NCBI GenBank assembly: GCA_029001845.1
Contig: JAREWP010000030.1
Span: 42,772 to 106,771, forward strand
Direction: 5' to 3'
Source of the DNA: Candidatus Magnetocorallium paracelense
GTDB lineage: Bacteria > Nitrospirota > Thermodesulfovibrionia > Thermodesulfovibrionales > Magnetobacteriaceae
DNA: 64,000 nt
The translations under genes were made by a program, and so were the position numbers. Shown piece by piece: positions 34,635 to 43,304 of this stretch (positions are counted from its first letter, which is position 1; each line of letters starts with the position of its first letter). Under the pieces are notes generated by a model. That model had not been told where the DNA came from and searched no databases. It worked only from the letters and a program-made list of their open reading frames with translations.

Positions 34635-35443
34635 ACAAATCCGTGGAGACTGTTTAATAGCAGGTTAACACCGAAAAATGTGATTATAACGACAATAAAT
34701 CCCAATATAGATAATATGGCGGCTCTCTTTCCTCTCCATCCGGCTCTCAGCCTTACGTGCAACACAAGGGCGTAGATCAGCCATGTTATGAGCGACCATA
34801 CCTCTTTCGGGTCCCACTGCCAGTAACTTCCCCAGGCGCTTTCCGCCCACAGGGCTCCTGTGATGATTGCAAGCGTAAGGAGCGGAAATCCTATGGTTAT
34901 GAGTCGATAATTGATTTCGTCCAGAATCTGGAGGCTTGGCAGTCTGTGAAAAAGAGAGCCCAGTTTCTTCTTTTTTACAAAGTACTCCTGGAGTAAATAC
35001 ATAATCCCGATTCCGCAGGCCATTGCAAAGGCGGCGTCGCCTGTAAAAGCGAGGATCGTATGTATGCCGAGCCAGTAGCTTTGCAGTACGGGACTAAGGG
35101 GTTTTATTTCCCTGGGGTATATGGAAGAAGACAACATCATGATAAAGATTAAGGGCATGACAAAGGCTCCGAGAAGTCCGATTTTGTATCTGTACTCGAC
35201 GATAAAGAAGAGAAAAACCATGGACCAGGAAAAAAAGGAGGCAGCTTCGTGCATGCTGGTTACCGGTATGTATCCGCTTTCAAAAAAACGAAAAAGTACG
35301 TGAATTGTGTGGAGCAGAAAGCCTATAGAGGAGAATATGATAAGTCCCCTCGCTGTGGCGCTGCTTCCCTTGATAAGCTCTACAATACCGAGAATCGTGG
35401 AAATAAAATAAAAAGTCAGGGTCAGTTCAAAAAGGAGAGTCAT
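34631..35443 (-). CDS. ccsA: CcsA/HemX-like cytochrome c assembly membrane protein
   Basis: 270 aa, about eight TM helices. The tryptophan-rich haem-handling segment WGSYWQWDPKEVWSLITWLIY is present near the C-terminus, with conserved His in HxxH-like positions (about H124 in WLGIHTILAF and H257 in LLNSLHGFV). It belongs to the System II / HemX family. It is the upstream gene of the pair with hemA, and both could be expressed together. No CcsB/ResB partner is in the window. Confidence 0.85.
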   Translation of the reverse strand: MTLLFELTLTFYFISTILGIVELIKGSSATARGLIIFSSIGFLLHTIHVLFRFFESGYIPVTSMHEAASFFSWSMVFLFFIVEYRYKIGLLGAFVMPLIFIMMLSSSIYPREIKPLSPVLQSYWLGIHTILAFTGDAAFAMACGIGIMYLLQEYFVKKKKLGSLFHRLPSLQILDEINYRLITIGFPLLTLAIITGALWAESAWGSYWQWDPKEVWSLITWLIYALVLHVRLRAGWRGKRAAILSILGFIVVIITFFGVNLLLNSLHGFV

Positions 35444-35528
35444 AACAAAAATTATTTATTTTAAATTATAGATTTTTTGAAATTAATTATTTGAAAACCT
35501 CTATTAAAATTATTCGTCAGACATATTC

Positions 35529-36251
35529 TTAAAAACATCCCAGTTCGCAGCTTTTGACTTTTATCTTTAACGTATTCGCCAGGTCGCCCACTTCTTTGTA
35601 GGGAACATGGAATTCTTCAGCCAGCGCTCTGGCAATGGCGCAGGGTATTCTGTTATCTGTAGAGTTGTCAAGTAACCTCTCTTTTATCTTCAGGCTTTTT
35701 ATTTCATCCATAACTACCTCCAGGGAGTCATTGAAATTGTCTCTGTATACCTTTATTGAAGCCTTATCAAGTATGGATCGAGAACTTTCCTTCACCTTTG
35801 ATTTGTCCTCGCCATAGACAAATGCAACTATATCGGGTGTAAGCAAGAGGGACGGACTATTGCCTTCTATTATGATACCTTCCAGGCCGACGATACCGGA
35901 GAATTTCGTCAGGGCCTTTTCAATTATTTCTTTAAGTCCCTCAAGAGGAGACTGAACCCAGAGAACCATCTCCGCTCCGGCGCCGGATAGTCTGTAGGTA
36001 TCTTTATTTTTTTGATCTATTATTTCCGGCGAATCCGTTATTGAGCTGTAAAAAGATGTCTTTGTATACTTAATCGCCCCCCACTTACCGGCGAGCTTCT
36101 CTAACAGTTTCACGGCAAAGGTCGTTTTACCGGACCCGCTGTGAGCGCCTGTAACGGAAATAAGTAAAGGCTTCGTCGTCACGCCGAATTGATCTCTGTA
36201 TGTAAAACACTCATAGAGTATATTGTAAGCAAAATCTGCCGGCGCCCGCAA
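35529..36251 (-). CDS. MobB-like P-loop GTPase with C-terminal Cys motif
   Basis: Up to 240 aa. Walker A GAHSGSGKTT at residues 35-44. KTSFYSS and DTYRLSGAGAEMVLW match the MobB motif region, and IVGLEGIIIEGNSP is the Walker B-like loop. The C-terminal 45 residues (IPCAIARALAEEFHVPYKEVGDLANTL) look like a helix-turn-helix followed by CELGCF, with two cysteines at the very end. The start is uncertain: TTG 36251, or GTG 36182 just before the P-loop strand. MobB assists molybdenum guanine dinucleotide cofactor synthesis. The tungstate/molybdate transporter 3 kb away fits, but the partner is not shown. Confidence 0.7.
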   Translation of the reverse strand: MRAPADFAYNILYECFTYRDQFGVTTKPLLISVTGAHSGSGKTTFAVKLLEKLAGKWGAIKYTKTSFYSSITDSPEIIDQKNKDTYRLSGAGAEMVLWVQSPLEGLKEIIEKALTKFSGIVGLEGIIIEGNSPSLLLTPDIVAFVYGEDKSKVKESSRSILDKASIKVYRDNFNDSLEVVMDEIKSLKIKERLLDNSTDNRIPCAIARALAEEFHVPYKEVGDLANTLKIKVKSCELGCF

Positions 36252-36297
36252 CTATGTAACAGTTTTTTGAAAAATCCGATAGAATTAAAGTAAATCC

Positions 36298-36327
36298 TTG
36301 ACTTTTAGCTGTTTTCGTAAGTATTAT
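36298..36327 (+). promoter_or_regulatory. Probable sigma-70 promoter for atpB-atpE
   Basis: -35 TTGACT (36298-36303), an 18-base spacer and -10 TATTAT (36322-36327); the overlapping TATAAT at 36325 is an alternative. About 100 nt of leader precede ATG 36433. Confidence 0.55.
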
Positions 36328-36432
36328 AATCCTTGATTACAACTACACTGTTTTGTGCTTTTTTTAAGTAAAGGACGGATTGGAAACAGTGCACACTCAA
36401 ATTCTTGCAATTCATCGTTTAAAGAGGTAGTG

Positions 36433-37110
36433 ATGGATGAATCCCATGCATTAATACATATTCCCGGCGTTCCCTCCTATGTTACTTATTCCTGGATTGC
36501 CATGTTAATATTGATCATTGTCGCTATCCTGATCAGACGTTCACTCACACTCATACCGGAAAAGGGACTTCAGAATTTTGTGGAATTCCTGGTTGAATCT
36601 CTGTACAAGCTTTGTAAAGACAATCTCGGGCTTCACTGGGCCGATATTTTTTTTCCCTTGATCGGGACTCTGGGGCTTTATATTCTGGTTTGTAATTTCA
36701 TGGGACTTGTTCCGGGATTCGAATCTCCTACATCCAATATCAACACCACTGCTTCCTGTGCAGTACCTGTTTTTTTTGCAACCCACTATTACGGCCTAAA
36801 GATACATAAACTGGGATATATAAAACACTTTCTCGGCCCTATCAGATCTTTGCCTGCTTTGCCTTTAATGGCGATGATGTTTGTTGTCGAGCTGATCAGT
36901 CATATTGCCAGACCTGTTACACTGTCAGTAAGGTTGTTTGGTAATATGGTGTCAAAGCACCTGATACTGGTCGTTTTGGGAATTCTGGCCCCGGCCGTAG
37001 CCCCTGTCGCTATTTTGGGATTGGGCGTTCTGGTGAGTATTGTACAGGCCTTTGTCTTTGTTTTGTTGACAACGCTCTATCTTGCAGGGGCAGTTGAGGA
37101 AGCCCATTAA
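36433..37110 (+). CDS. atpB: F-type ATP synthase subunit a
   Basis: 226 aa from ATG 36433, chosen because GAGGT lies 5 bases upstream and the family begins there; an earlier in-frame ATG would add 26 odd residues. Five to six TM helices; the essential Arg is in LSVRLFGNMVSKHL, followed by the conserved final helix with VSIVQAFVFVLLTTLYL. It forms the proton (or sodium) half-channels against the c-ring in the inner membrane. It is followed by atpE only. The rest of the ATP synthase genes are elsewhere, as in Geobacter-type split operons. Confidence 0.92.
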   Translation: MDESHALIHIPGVPSYVTYSWIAMLILIIVAILIRRSLTLIPEKGLQNFVEFLVESLYKLCKDNLGLHWADIFFPLIGTLGLYILVCNFMGLVPGFESPTSNINTTASCAVPVFFATHYYGLKIHKLGYIKHFLGPIRSLPALPLMAMMFVVELISHIARPVTLSVRLFGNMVSKHLILVVLGILAPAVAPVAILGLGVLVSIVQAFVFVLLTTLYLAGAVEEAH

Positions 37111-37159
37111 TTTTAGGTATAACCGGAAAACCAGAAAATATTTATTTAGGAGGAATTAA

Positions 37160-37501
37160 ATGAAAAGATTCACTTCCGTTTTGTTACTTTCTATTGCACT
37201 GGTAATGATTGTGTCACCCTTTGTTCTTGCTTCTGAAGGATCCGAGTCTTCGGGGAACACCGAATATTACGCAATGGCGGTATTGGGCTGCGGTATTGCA
37301 ATAGGCCTTGCGGCATTTGGAACAGGTATAGGCCAGGGTATCGGTCTGAGCAAAGCCTGCGAAGGGGTAGCGAGAAACCCGGAGGCAGCGGGCAAGATAC
37401 AGACTACTCTGATTATCGGTCTGGCCTTAATCGAGTCGCTTGCAATTTACGCCCTTGTAGTAGTGCTTATCGTGCTTTTTATGAATCCCTTTAAATTGTA
37501 A
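37160..37501 (+). CDS. atpE: F-type ATP synthase subunit c with N-terminal extension
   Basis: 113 aa. Residues 1-24 form a signal-like helix ([18 protein letters not shown]), then the two c-subunit helices: [21 protein letters not shown] and [18 protein letters not shown]. The ion-binding carboxylate is Glu92, with Gln59, Ser93 and Tyr97 at the positions of the Ilyobacter Na+-binding set (Q32, S66, Y70). The T67 position is Leu94. AGGAGG lies 7 bases before ATG. The extra N-terminal helix is presumably removed by signal peptidase, as proposed for some c subunits. Confidence 0.9.
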   Translation: MKRFTSVLLLSIALVMIVSPFVLASEGSESSGNTEYYAMAVLGCGIAIGLAAFGTGIGQGIGLSKACEGVARNPEAAGKIQTTLIIGLALIESLAIYALVVVLIVLFMNPFKL

Positions 37502-37525
37502 GAAATACATTGACATGCATCCAAG

Positions 37526-37819
37526 GTGAGCATTCAGTAAAAAGCGTCCTCTCTGTAATCAAAAAGAGTAAGAATATGATTATGTATAAAACCAATAACC
37601 AAAAAACAAAAGTGTAAACTAAAAATGAAAGAACCCGTAAATCAATACCATTAGCTTAAGGGGTGAAGCGCTTTCCGACAGAAGCGGGTCATGTTTGAGA
37701 AGGCGCAGCGAAACAGAGCCTTCGAGTTAAGTCGGTGAAGGCGGAAGGCGATTTACTCCTTAAATTAATGACATTGACCCGTAAATTACAAAAAATGGCG
37801 CCCTTCACTGAATGCTCAC
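37526..37819. repeat. Outer miniature inverted-repeat element
   Basis: The termini GTGAGCATTCAGTAAA (37526-37541) and TTCACTGAATGCTCAC (37804-37819) are complements with one mismatch over 16 bases; similarity goes on with a few mismatches to about 22 bases. There is no ORF inside. Confidence 0.7.
37643..37776. repeat. Miniature element, family 2, copy 1, with 10-bp target duplication
   Basis: Starts CAATACCATTAGCTTAAGG and ends with the complement of CAATGTCATTAATTTAAGG. It is flanked exactly by ACCCGTAAAT at 37633-37642 and 37777-37786. The element is 134 bp with no ORF, and it sits inside the outer element at 37526-37819, so it inserted later. Confidence 0.8.
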
Positions 37820-37852
37820 TATAGTAATAAAATCACAGCAGCAGGAGTAATA

Positions 37853-38476
37853 ATGTTTATAAAGAGAATACCTGTAGGTCAACTGGAAGTTAATTGTTTA
37901 ATTATCTCTGACGGTAAAAGCGAGTCCGCAATGGTCGTCGATCCCGGAGACGAACCTGACAGAATATTGGATATCGCAAAAGAAAACAATCTGAATGTGG
38001 AGAAAATAGTTTGCACTCACACTCATTTCGATCATATAGGCGCACTCCCGGAATTAAGAGAGGCCACCGGGGCTGAAATTTATATGCATAAAGAAGAACT
38101 TTCTGTCTATAAAACCGCCGGCGATATGGCGGCAATGTGGGGTTTTCAGATAGAGTCGCTTCCCCAGCCGGATGTTTTTTTAAATGAAGGCGACAGCGTT
38201 TCCCTGGGTGAGCTGAATTTTGAAGTTCTTCACACTCCCGGACATACGCCGGGAGGTATATGTCTCTATAAAGAGGGGCTGGTTATAACGGGCGACACCT
38301 TGTTTGCAACGTCAGTAGGCAGGACCGATCTTCCGGGAGGAAGTATGCAAAAGCTCATGGAATCATTTAAACGGTTGATGGCTCTTCCGGAAGATACAAG
38401 AGTGCTACCCGGGCACGGGCCTGAAACGAATATCGGCCATGAAAGGAGATTCAATCTCTTCGCCGGAGAGCTGTAG
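37853..38476 (+). CDS. Metallo-beta-lactamase-fold hydrolase (glyoxalase II-like)
   Basis: 207 aa. Metal motif THTHFDHIGALPEL (HxHxDH, about 57-70), HTPGHTPGG, GDTLFATSVGRTDLPGG (metal-binding Asp) and the C-terminal LPGHGPETNIGHERR. This matches the compact GloB-like (YcbL-type) hydrolases. It is probably cytosolic and hydrolyses thioesters. ATG 37853 follows GGAGTAATA with a good distance. Confidence 0.88.
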   Translation: MFIKRIPVGQLEVNCLIISDGKSESAMVVDPGDEPDRILDIAKENNLNVEKIVCTHTHFDHIGALPELREATGAEIYMHKEELSVYKTAGDMAAMWGFQIESLPQPDVFLNEGDSVSLGELNFEVLHTPGHTPGGICLYKEGLVITGDTLFATSVGRTDLPGGSMQKLMESFKRLMALPEDTRVLPGHGPETNIGHERRFNLFAGEL

Positions 38477-39354
38477 GATTTTTGATTAGTGATTTTAATA
38501 ACTGTCCACAATGGTCCGGCCGGAAAATCTCATCCCGGCCTACCTAAACAACCACCTCTCTCTTCATTTTCCACCGGCTTTCCTCTTTCTTATCTTCCGG
38601 CAAAATTCCTCTTCCATTAAGGTAAGCCGCCTACGGTAGCGACTCCCACAGACAAGCCTCCTTTAATACTATAAACATTCATTAAATTGCCGGACTTATC
38701 ACCCAAATAAACTGACAGATAAAAAACTTCGATTATAAAAAACCAAGTATAATAGTAGAATTCCATTTTTTTCAGGCACAATTTTTAACAACATGACTTA
38801 TGAAGACTGCAGTCGTCATTCCGGCGAAGCTTGTCCCGGACTCCGCTCCGATCCGGGAGTCGGAATCCAGGTGGAAGAAATAAGGGATTAGTTCATGAAA
38901 TGGAATTCAGAAAAAACGTCCATGAACCGCCGGTTCACCACAAAGCATGAAAATATATTAAGGATTGAAGAACATGGTATCTTTAACCACGAAGAAGAAC
39001 ACGAAGTTTTTTTAAAAAAAGAATTTTTTCTTCGTGCCCGACCTGAACTTCGAGGTTATTTAAACCCGGTCTCTAAGGGCTTTTTTTAGGGATAAAGAAG
39101 AAAGAAATTGAGTTATTTTGCTACTCTATAATGCCTGTTCAAATACATATTCTATTATCATTGGGTGCAAATTGCAATTAACCAAAAACAGCATTCAGCT
39201 GTCAGCTCTTTAAATGTAACACTTTATGGTTCAAAACAGATTCACCCATAAGGTGAAGCTTATATTGGTATAATATCAGTTCTTTCCTCAGATGAAGGCT
39301 GACCGCTGATAGCTGACTGCTTTTTTTAGATTAAACCCTTGAGGCGTTGGATAA
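38477..39354. other. 880-bp gap made of repeat remnants
   Basis: No gene is supported; a 64-codon ORF at 38895-39089 is only a translated repeat. Recognisable are a unit of the CATTCCGGCGAAG / GGAATCCAG type (38816-38876), a degenerate version of the ACCACGAAG...CACGAAG repeat (38934-39060, related to 45437-45510) and family-1 element E (39176-39334). The first 330 bases show nothing clear. Confidence 0.75.
39176..39334. repeat. Miniature inverted-repeat element, family 1, copy E
   Basis: The termini TTAACCAAAAACAGCATTCA and the complement of TTTAATCTAAAAAAAGCAGT pair over about 35 bases with few mismatches. The core hairpin is TTCACCCATAAGGTGAA. It ends just 20 bp before the TpsB gene and might supply its 5' region. 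Confidence 0.8.
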
Positions 39355-41067
39355 ATGATTAGATTGATAAGATATATTATTACTATATCCCTGATTACTT
39401 CCATTTTATGTTATACCAATCAAACTATCATTTATTACGCTGAGGCGGAGGAGTTTGATCCTATTACAAAAATGAATAGGACTGATGATGAAAACCCCGA
39501 GTTTCAGGAAAAAGAACCTGCTCCCTTTATATTACCGAAACCTCCGCTGCCGGGCAGGGAAAAGGCAGATAATCTTTCTACTCTGCCCCGTGTATTGGTC
39601 AGTAAATTCAGGTTTAAAGGAAATACCGTATTTTCAGATGAGGAACTGCGGGAGATCACAGGGAATTATGAAGGAAAGGAGATCACATTTGAGGAACTTC
39701 AGTCCTTGAGACATGATCTGACCATTTTTTATATTGAAAATGGGTACATTAATTCAGGCGTCACCATTCCCGATCAAAAGGTCACAGATGGTGTCATAAC
39801 ATTTAAAATTATAGAAGGGAAATTGAGAAAAATAGAAATTGAAGGTAACCAAAAACTCAGGACCGGTTACATTTTCGATCGATTAAAAACAGCTGAAAAA
39901 GGAACACTTAATATCAACGAATTACAAAAAAGTTTACAGCTTTTACAACAATATCAGGTAATCGAACGTGTTAACGCTGAGTTAAAGCCCGGAATCATGC
40001 CAGGAGACGGAATTTTAGATGTAAAAGTCAAAGAGAAAAATCCATTTAATATGTGGATGGAGTTCAGTAACCGCCAGTCCCCGAGTATCGGCGCATACAG
40101 GGGAGAGGTCGGATTTTCTCATATCAATGTAACCGGAGGCGGAGACACACTCACCGGGGCCGCTGGAGTAACCAAAGGATTGTTTGACATAAAGCTGAGT
40201 TATGCTTATCCGTTAAGAGCAGATGACACGACAATCGAGTTTTTTTTTAAAAAAAGCGAGAGTAATGTAGTAGAAGACCCCTTTGACAATCTTGATATCG
40301 AAAGCCGGTCAGATACGTATGGAATTACATTGAGTCGTCCCTTTTACAGAAGTACGGGCAGTGAACTTCTTCTTTCTGTCAGTGGGGAATATCGTCGAAG
40401 TGAATCCTATCTGCTTGACAGAGCCTTTTCTTTTGCAGAGGGCGCAGAGAATGGAAAGGCCAAGATTACGGTGATACGCTTTTCTCAGGATTGGATAAAT
40501 CGAACAGGGAAACAGGTCATTGCTCTAAAATCCGCCTTTACTGTGGGGATAAACGCTTTTGGTGCAACTGTGCATGACGATGACGAAGCTGACGGAGAAT
40601 TTCTTACATGGCTGGGACAGTTTCAGTGGGTCAGAAGACTTGACTCCGGCGGCAGCCTTTTGATATTTAAAACAAATGCCCAGTTATCCAATGACACACT
40701 TTTGTCTCTTGAGAAGTTTTCTGTAGGGGGGATGAACAGCGTGCGTGGATACAGGGAGAATCAGCTTGTAAGGGACAATGGTGTGACAACCTCCCTTGAG
40801 TTTCGAATTCCTGTGGTTCATAACAGAAAGCAGGAAGAGATAGTCTATTTAGCACCCTTTGGAGATATGGGCTGGTCATGGCATACAGAAGCAGACACGC
40901 CAAAACCGAGATATATTTCAAGTGTGGGATTGGGATTGAGATGGAAAATAACACCCAATATTCATTTTAAAATCTATGGCGCCAAGGCCCTGAGAAATAT
41001 GGAAAATGCGGATCATGACCTCCAGGATGAGGGATTTCATTTTAAATTAACCGGTACATTGTTCTAA
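39355..41067 (+). CDS. TpsB-family outer membrane transporter (ShlB/FhaC type), no TpsA partner nearby
   Basis: 570 aa. Signal peptide to about residue 30, a Pro-rich linker (about 50-75), two POTRA-like domains (VSKFRFKGNTVFSDEELREI about 83-155; LRKIEIEGNQKLRTGYIF about 158-215), then a 16-strand-like barrel. The VRGY motif is at 463-466 (GGMNSVRGYRENQLVRDNG), and the C-terminus ends FKLTGTLF. TpsB proteins export one large beta-helical TpsA protein across the outer membrane; some lipoprotein-linked relatives act as scaffolds. No TPS secretion-domain protein is within the window, so the substrate is unknown. Confidence 0.85.
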   Translation: MIRLIRYIITISLITSILCYTNQTIIYYAEAEEFDPITKMNRTDDENPEFQEKEPAPFILPKPPLPGREKADNLSTLPRVLVSKFRFKGNTVFSDEELREITGNYEGKEITFEELQSLRHDLTIFYIENGYINSGVTIPDQKVTDGVITFKIIEGKLRKIEIEGNQKLRTGYIFDRLKTAEKGTLNINELQKSLQLLQQYQVIERVNAELKPGIMPGDGILDVKVKEKNPFNMWMEFSNRQSPSIGAYRGEVGFSHINVTGGGDTLTGAAGVTKGLFDIKLSYAYPLRADDTTIEFFFKKSESNVVEDPFDNLDIESRSDTYGITLSRPFYRSTGSELLLSVSGEYRRSESYLLDRAFSFAEGAENGKAKITVIRFSQDWINRTGKQVIALKSAFTVGINAFGATVHDDDEADGEFLTWLGQFQWVRRLDSGGSLLIFKTNAQLSNDTLLSLEKFSVGGMNSVRGYRENQLVRDNGVTTSLEFRIPVVHNRKQEEIVYLAPFGDMGWSWHTEADTPKPRYISSVGLGLRWKITPNIHFKIYGAKALRNMENADHDLQDEGFHFKLTGTLF

Positions 41068-41131
41068 AAATTCAGGACTCTGTAAAATCCGGCTAAAAAA
41101 AAATTTTAAAACTTTGTGAGCACACAGATAT

Positions 41132-43249
41132 CTATATCTTCACTTTCCATCGGGTTCCATCTGTTTTATCTTCCAGTATAATTCCCTTTGAATCCAGATC
41201 GTTTCTGATCTCGTCGGCAACAGCCCACTGTTTAAGTTTTCTGGCCTCATGACGCTTTAAGATCAGATCATCGATTTCCCGATCGCTAAGAGGTATCTTT
41301 CTTTTCTCTTTAAGGGAGCTGTACCACTGTTGGGGAGTTTTAATAAATATATTTAAGACGCCCCCGGTCTCTTTAAGTTGTTCCATTACTTTCTTAACCA
41401 ATTCTCTGCTGTCAGGCCCCGAGGGCCTTGTATCAAGGTATCTGTTCAGCTCTCTGATCGTTTCAAAGAGATTTCCCATCGCCATGGCCGTATTAAAATC
41501 GTCATCCATCACCTCAATGAATTTGTTTTTAAAATTATCCAGGTTTTCTCTCAGCTTTTTCTCCTCCTTTGACTCCTTTACATTATCTCCACTGTTTGCC
41601 AGGAAATCCTCAACTCTCAGAACAGTGGTGTAATATCTGTCAATCGACGTCTCGGTCTGCTTTAGCTGATCTTCGGAAAATTCGATGGGGTGCCTGTAAT
41701 GTGTTGATAAAAGAAATATCCTTAAAACCTCAGGATCGAAGTCCTTTAATATTTCCCGGATAGTAAAAAAGTTGCCTAAAGATTTCGACATTTTCTCTTT
41801 ATCTATGGTTATAAATCCATTATGTATCCAGTACTTTACAAAAGGCTTTCCTGTAAAACATTCCGATTGAGCCAGTTCGTTCTCATGGTGCGGGAATAAC
41901 AGGTCGGCGCCTCCCCCGTGTATGTCAAAACTTTCTCCCAAATATTTTATGGACATGGCGCTGCATTCGGTATGCCAGCCCGGTCTGCCTTCTCCCCAAG
42001 GGGCGGCCCACCAGGGTTCACCTTCTTTGGATTTCTTCCATAACGTAAAGTCCATGGGATTTCTTTTTCTCCGGTTTACATCGATCCTGGCCCCTGCTTC
42101 AAGACCTTTTATATCTTTTTTTGAAAGTTTCCCGTATTCTTTGAACCGGCTGACTTCAAAAAAAACATCTCCGTCCACTGCATAGGCGAATCCGATCTCT
42201 TCGAGACTCTTTATGAGATCGATGATCTCGGTAATATGTTCAGTCGCCTTTGGTTCTATATCGGCTTTATCGACACCGAGGCTTTCCATATCCCGATAAT
42301 ACTCGTCAGTATATTTTTGTGTCACCTCGCGCCAGGAGACTCCTTTTTCCGCTGCTCTTTTTATAATCTTATCGTCGATGTCTGTAAAGTTTTTGATAAA
42401 TGTAACATCATAACCCTTGAAGATCAGGTATCTCCTGATAATATCGAAAACAACGGCGCTTCTTGCATGTCCCACATGACAAAAGTCGTAAACCGTTACA
42501 CCGCATACATACATGTTTACTTTCCCCGGTTCGATAGATATAAAATCCTCTTTTTTACCTGTCAGGGAATTAAATATTTTCATTCTCTCTCCTTTACCTT
42601 CAAGTTTTTCAATTTTTCTTTCAAGATTATTGATGTGGGTCTCCAGTTCTCTGAATCTTTTATCTACAGGGTCCGGCAGATGTACATGGTCAAGCTCTTC
42701 AACAGGACCTCCGTCCATGATTCGCAGGAATTTCTTTTTTACTACTTTACCGGGCACGCCGACGACTATCGAATAGTCCGGTGCGGGCTCAAGGACAACG
42801 GAATTAGCGCCTATCTTAACATAATTGCCAATATTTATCGGACCCAATACTTTAGCGCCTGCGCCTACTACTACGTGATCGCCAAGGGTGGGGTGTCTTT
42901 TGCCTCTTTCTTTACCGGTACCGCCAAGGGTAACGCCCTGATAAAGGAGACATTCCTCCCCTGTCTCTGCGGTTTCTCCTATAACAACACCTACTCCGTG
43001 GTCGATAAAAAGTCCGGGGCCTATTCGTGCGGCAGGATGTATCTCAACGCCTGTGAGCATTTTTGTTATTTGTGAAAAAAAGCGTGCTGTCAATGGTAAG
43101 CCCTTTTTTTGCAGCCTGTGGGAAATTCTGTGGGATAGTACGGCATAAAAACCGGAGTAGTTAAGGAGTACATCCATAACTCCCTTTGCCGCCGGATCTC
43201 TCTGAAAGACAGCCTTAAAATCCCTGCGTATTTCTTTTATAATCGACAT
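41132..43249 (-). CDS. cysES: In-frame fusion of serine O-acetyltransferase and cysteinyl-tRNA synthetase
   Basis: 705 aa without an internal stop. Residues 1-222 are a full-length short-type CysE: left-handed beta-helix repeats, FIDHGVGVVIGETAETG (80-96), GGTGKERGKRHPTLGD. Residues 223-705 are a full-length CysRS: YVCGVTVYDFCHVGHARS (HVGH as HIGH), zinc-site residues with HTECSAMS and the HHENE motif, and KMSKSLGNF. The junction (ERKIEKLEGKGERMKIF) holds Met223 (codon 42581-42583). On the mRNA, AAAGGAGAGAG directly precedes that codon, so CysRS can also be made from an internal start. One enzyme makes O-acetylserine for cysteine, the other charges tRNA-Cys. Adjacent cysE-cysS genes are known; a continuous ORF is unusual. 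Confidence 0.85.
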   Translation of the reverse strand: MSIIKEIRRDFKAVFQRDPAAKGVMDVLLNYSGFYAVLSHRISHRLQKKGLPLTARFFSQITKMLTGVEIHPAARIGPGLFIDHGVGVVIGETAETGEECLLYQGVTLGGTGKERGKRHPTLGDHVVVGAGAKVLGPINIGNYVKIGANSVVLEPAPDYSIVVGVPGKVVKKKFLRIMDGGPVEELDHVHLPDPVDKRFRELETHINNLERKIEKLEGKGERMKIFNSLTGKKEDFISIEPGKVNMYVCGVTVYDFCHVGHARSAVVFDIIRRYLIFKGYDVTFIKNFTDIDDKIIKRAAEKGVSWREVTQKYTDEYYRDMESLGVDKADIEPKATEHITEIIDLIKSLEEIGFAYAVDGDVFFEVSRFKEYGKLSKKDIKGLEAGARIDVNRRKRNPMDFTLWKKSKEGEPWWAAPWGEGRPGWHTECSAMSIKYLGESFDIHGGGADLLFPHHENELAQSECFTGKPFVKYWIHNGFITIDKEKMSKSLGNFFTIREILKDFDPEVLRIFLLSTHYRHPIEFSEDQLKQTETSIDRYYTTVLRVEDFLANSGDNVKESKEEKKLRENLDNFKNKFIEVMDDDFNTAMAMGNLFETIRELNRYLDTRPSGPDSRELVKKVMEQLKETGGVLNIFIKTPQQWYSSLKEKRKIPLSDREIDDLILKRHEARKLKQWAVADEIRNDLDSKGIILEDKTDGTRWKVKI
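42584..42592 (-). promoter_or_regulatory. Internal ribosome site before the CysRS part
   Basis: On the minus strand AAGGAGAG(A) ends next to ATG at 42583. It codes Lys-Gly-Glu-Arg in the fusion frame. It allows separate translation of the 483-residue synthetase and indicates that two genes were once distinct. Confidence 0.6.
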
Positions 43250-43304
43250 AGGGTGATAAAATGTTGGATTTCCTGTTTTTTGGGCAGGACTCGATTTCGT
43301 TGTT

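Larger units (their letters stand above)
37502..37852. other. Gap filled by nested miniature elements
   Basis: No gene is present. Nearly all of it is an outer ~295-bp element with diverged terminal inverted repeats and an inner 134-bp element flanked by a 10-bp direct repeat (listed separately). Confidence 0.8.

Noticed and set aside
37620..37800. Structured RNA or riboswitch between atpE and the MBL gene
   Set aside because: The pairing is fully explained by terminal inverted repeats and target duplications of miniature elements.
38895..39089. 64-codon ORF with several EEHE-like strings
   Set aside because: It is a translated copy of the CACGAAG repeat family, also present at 45437-45510.
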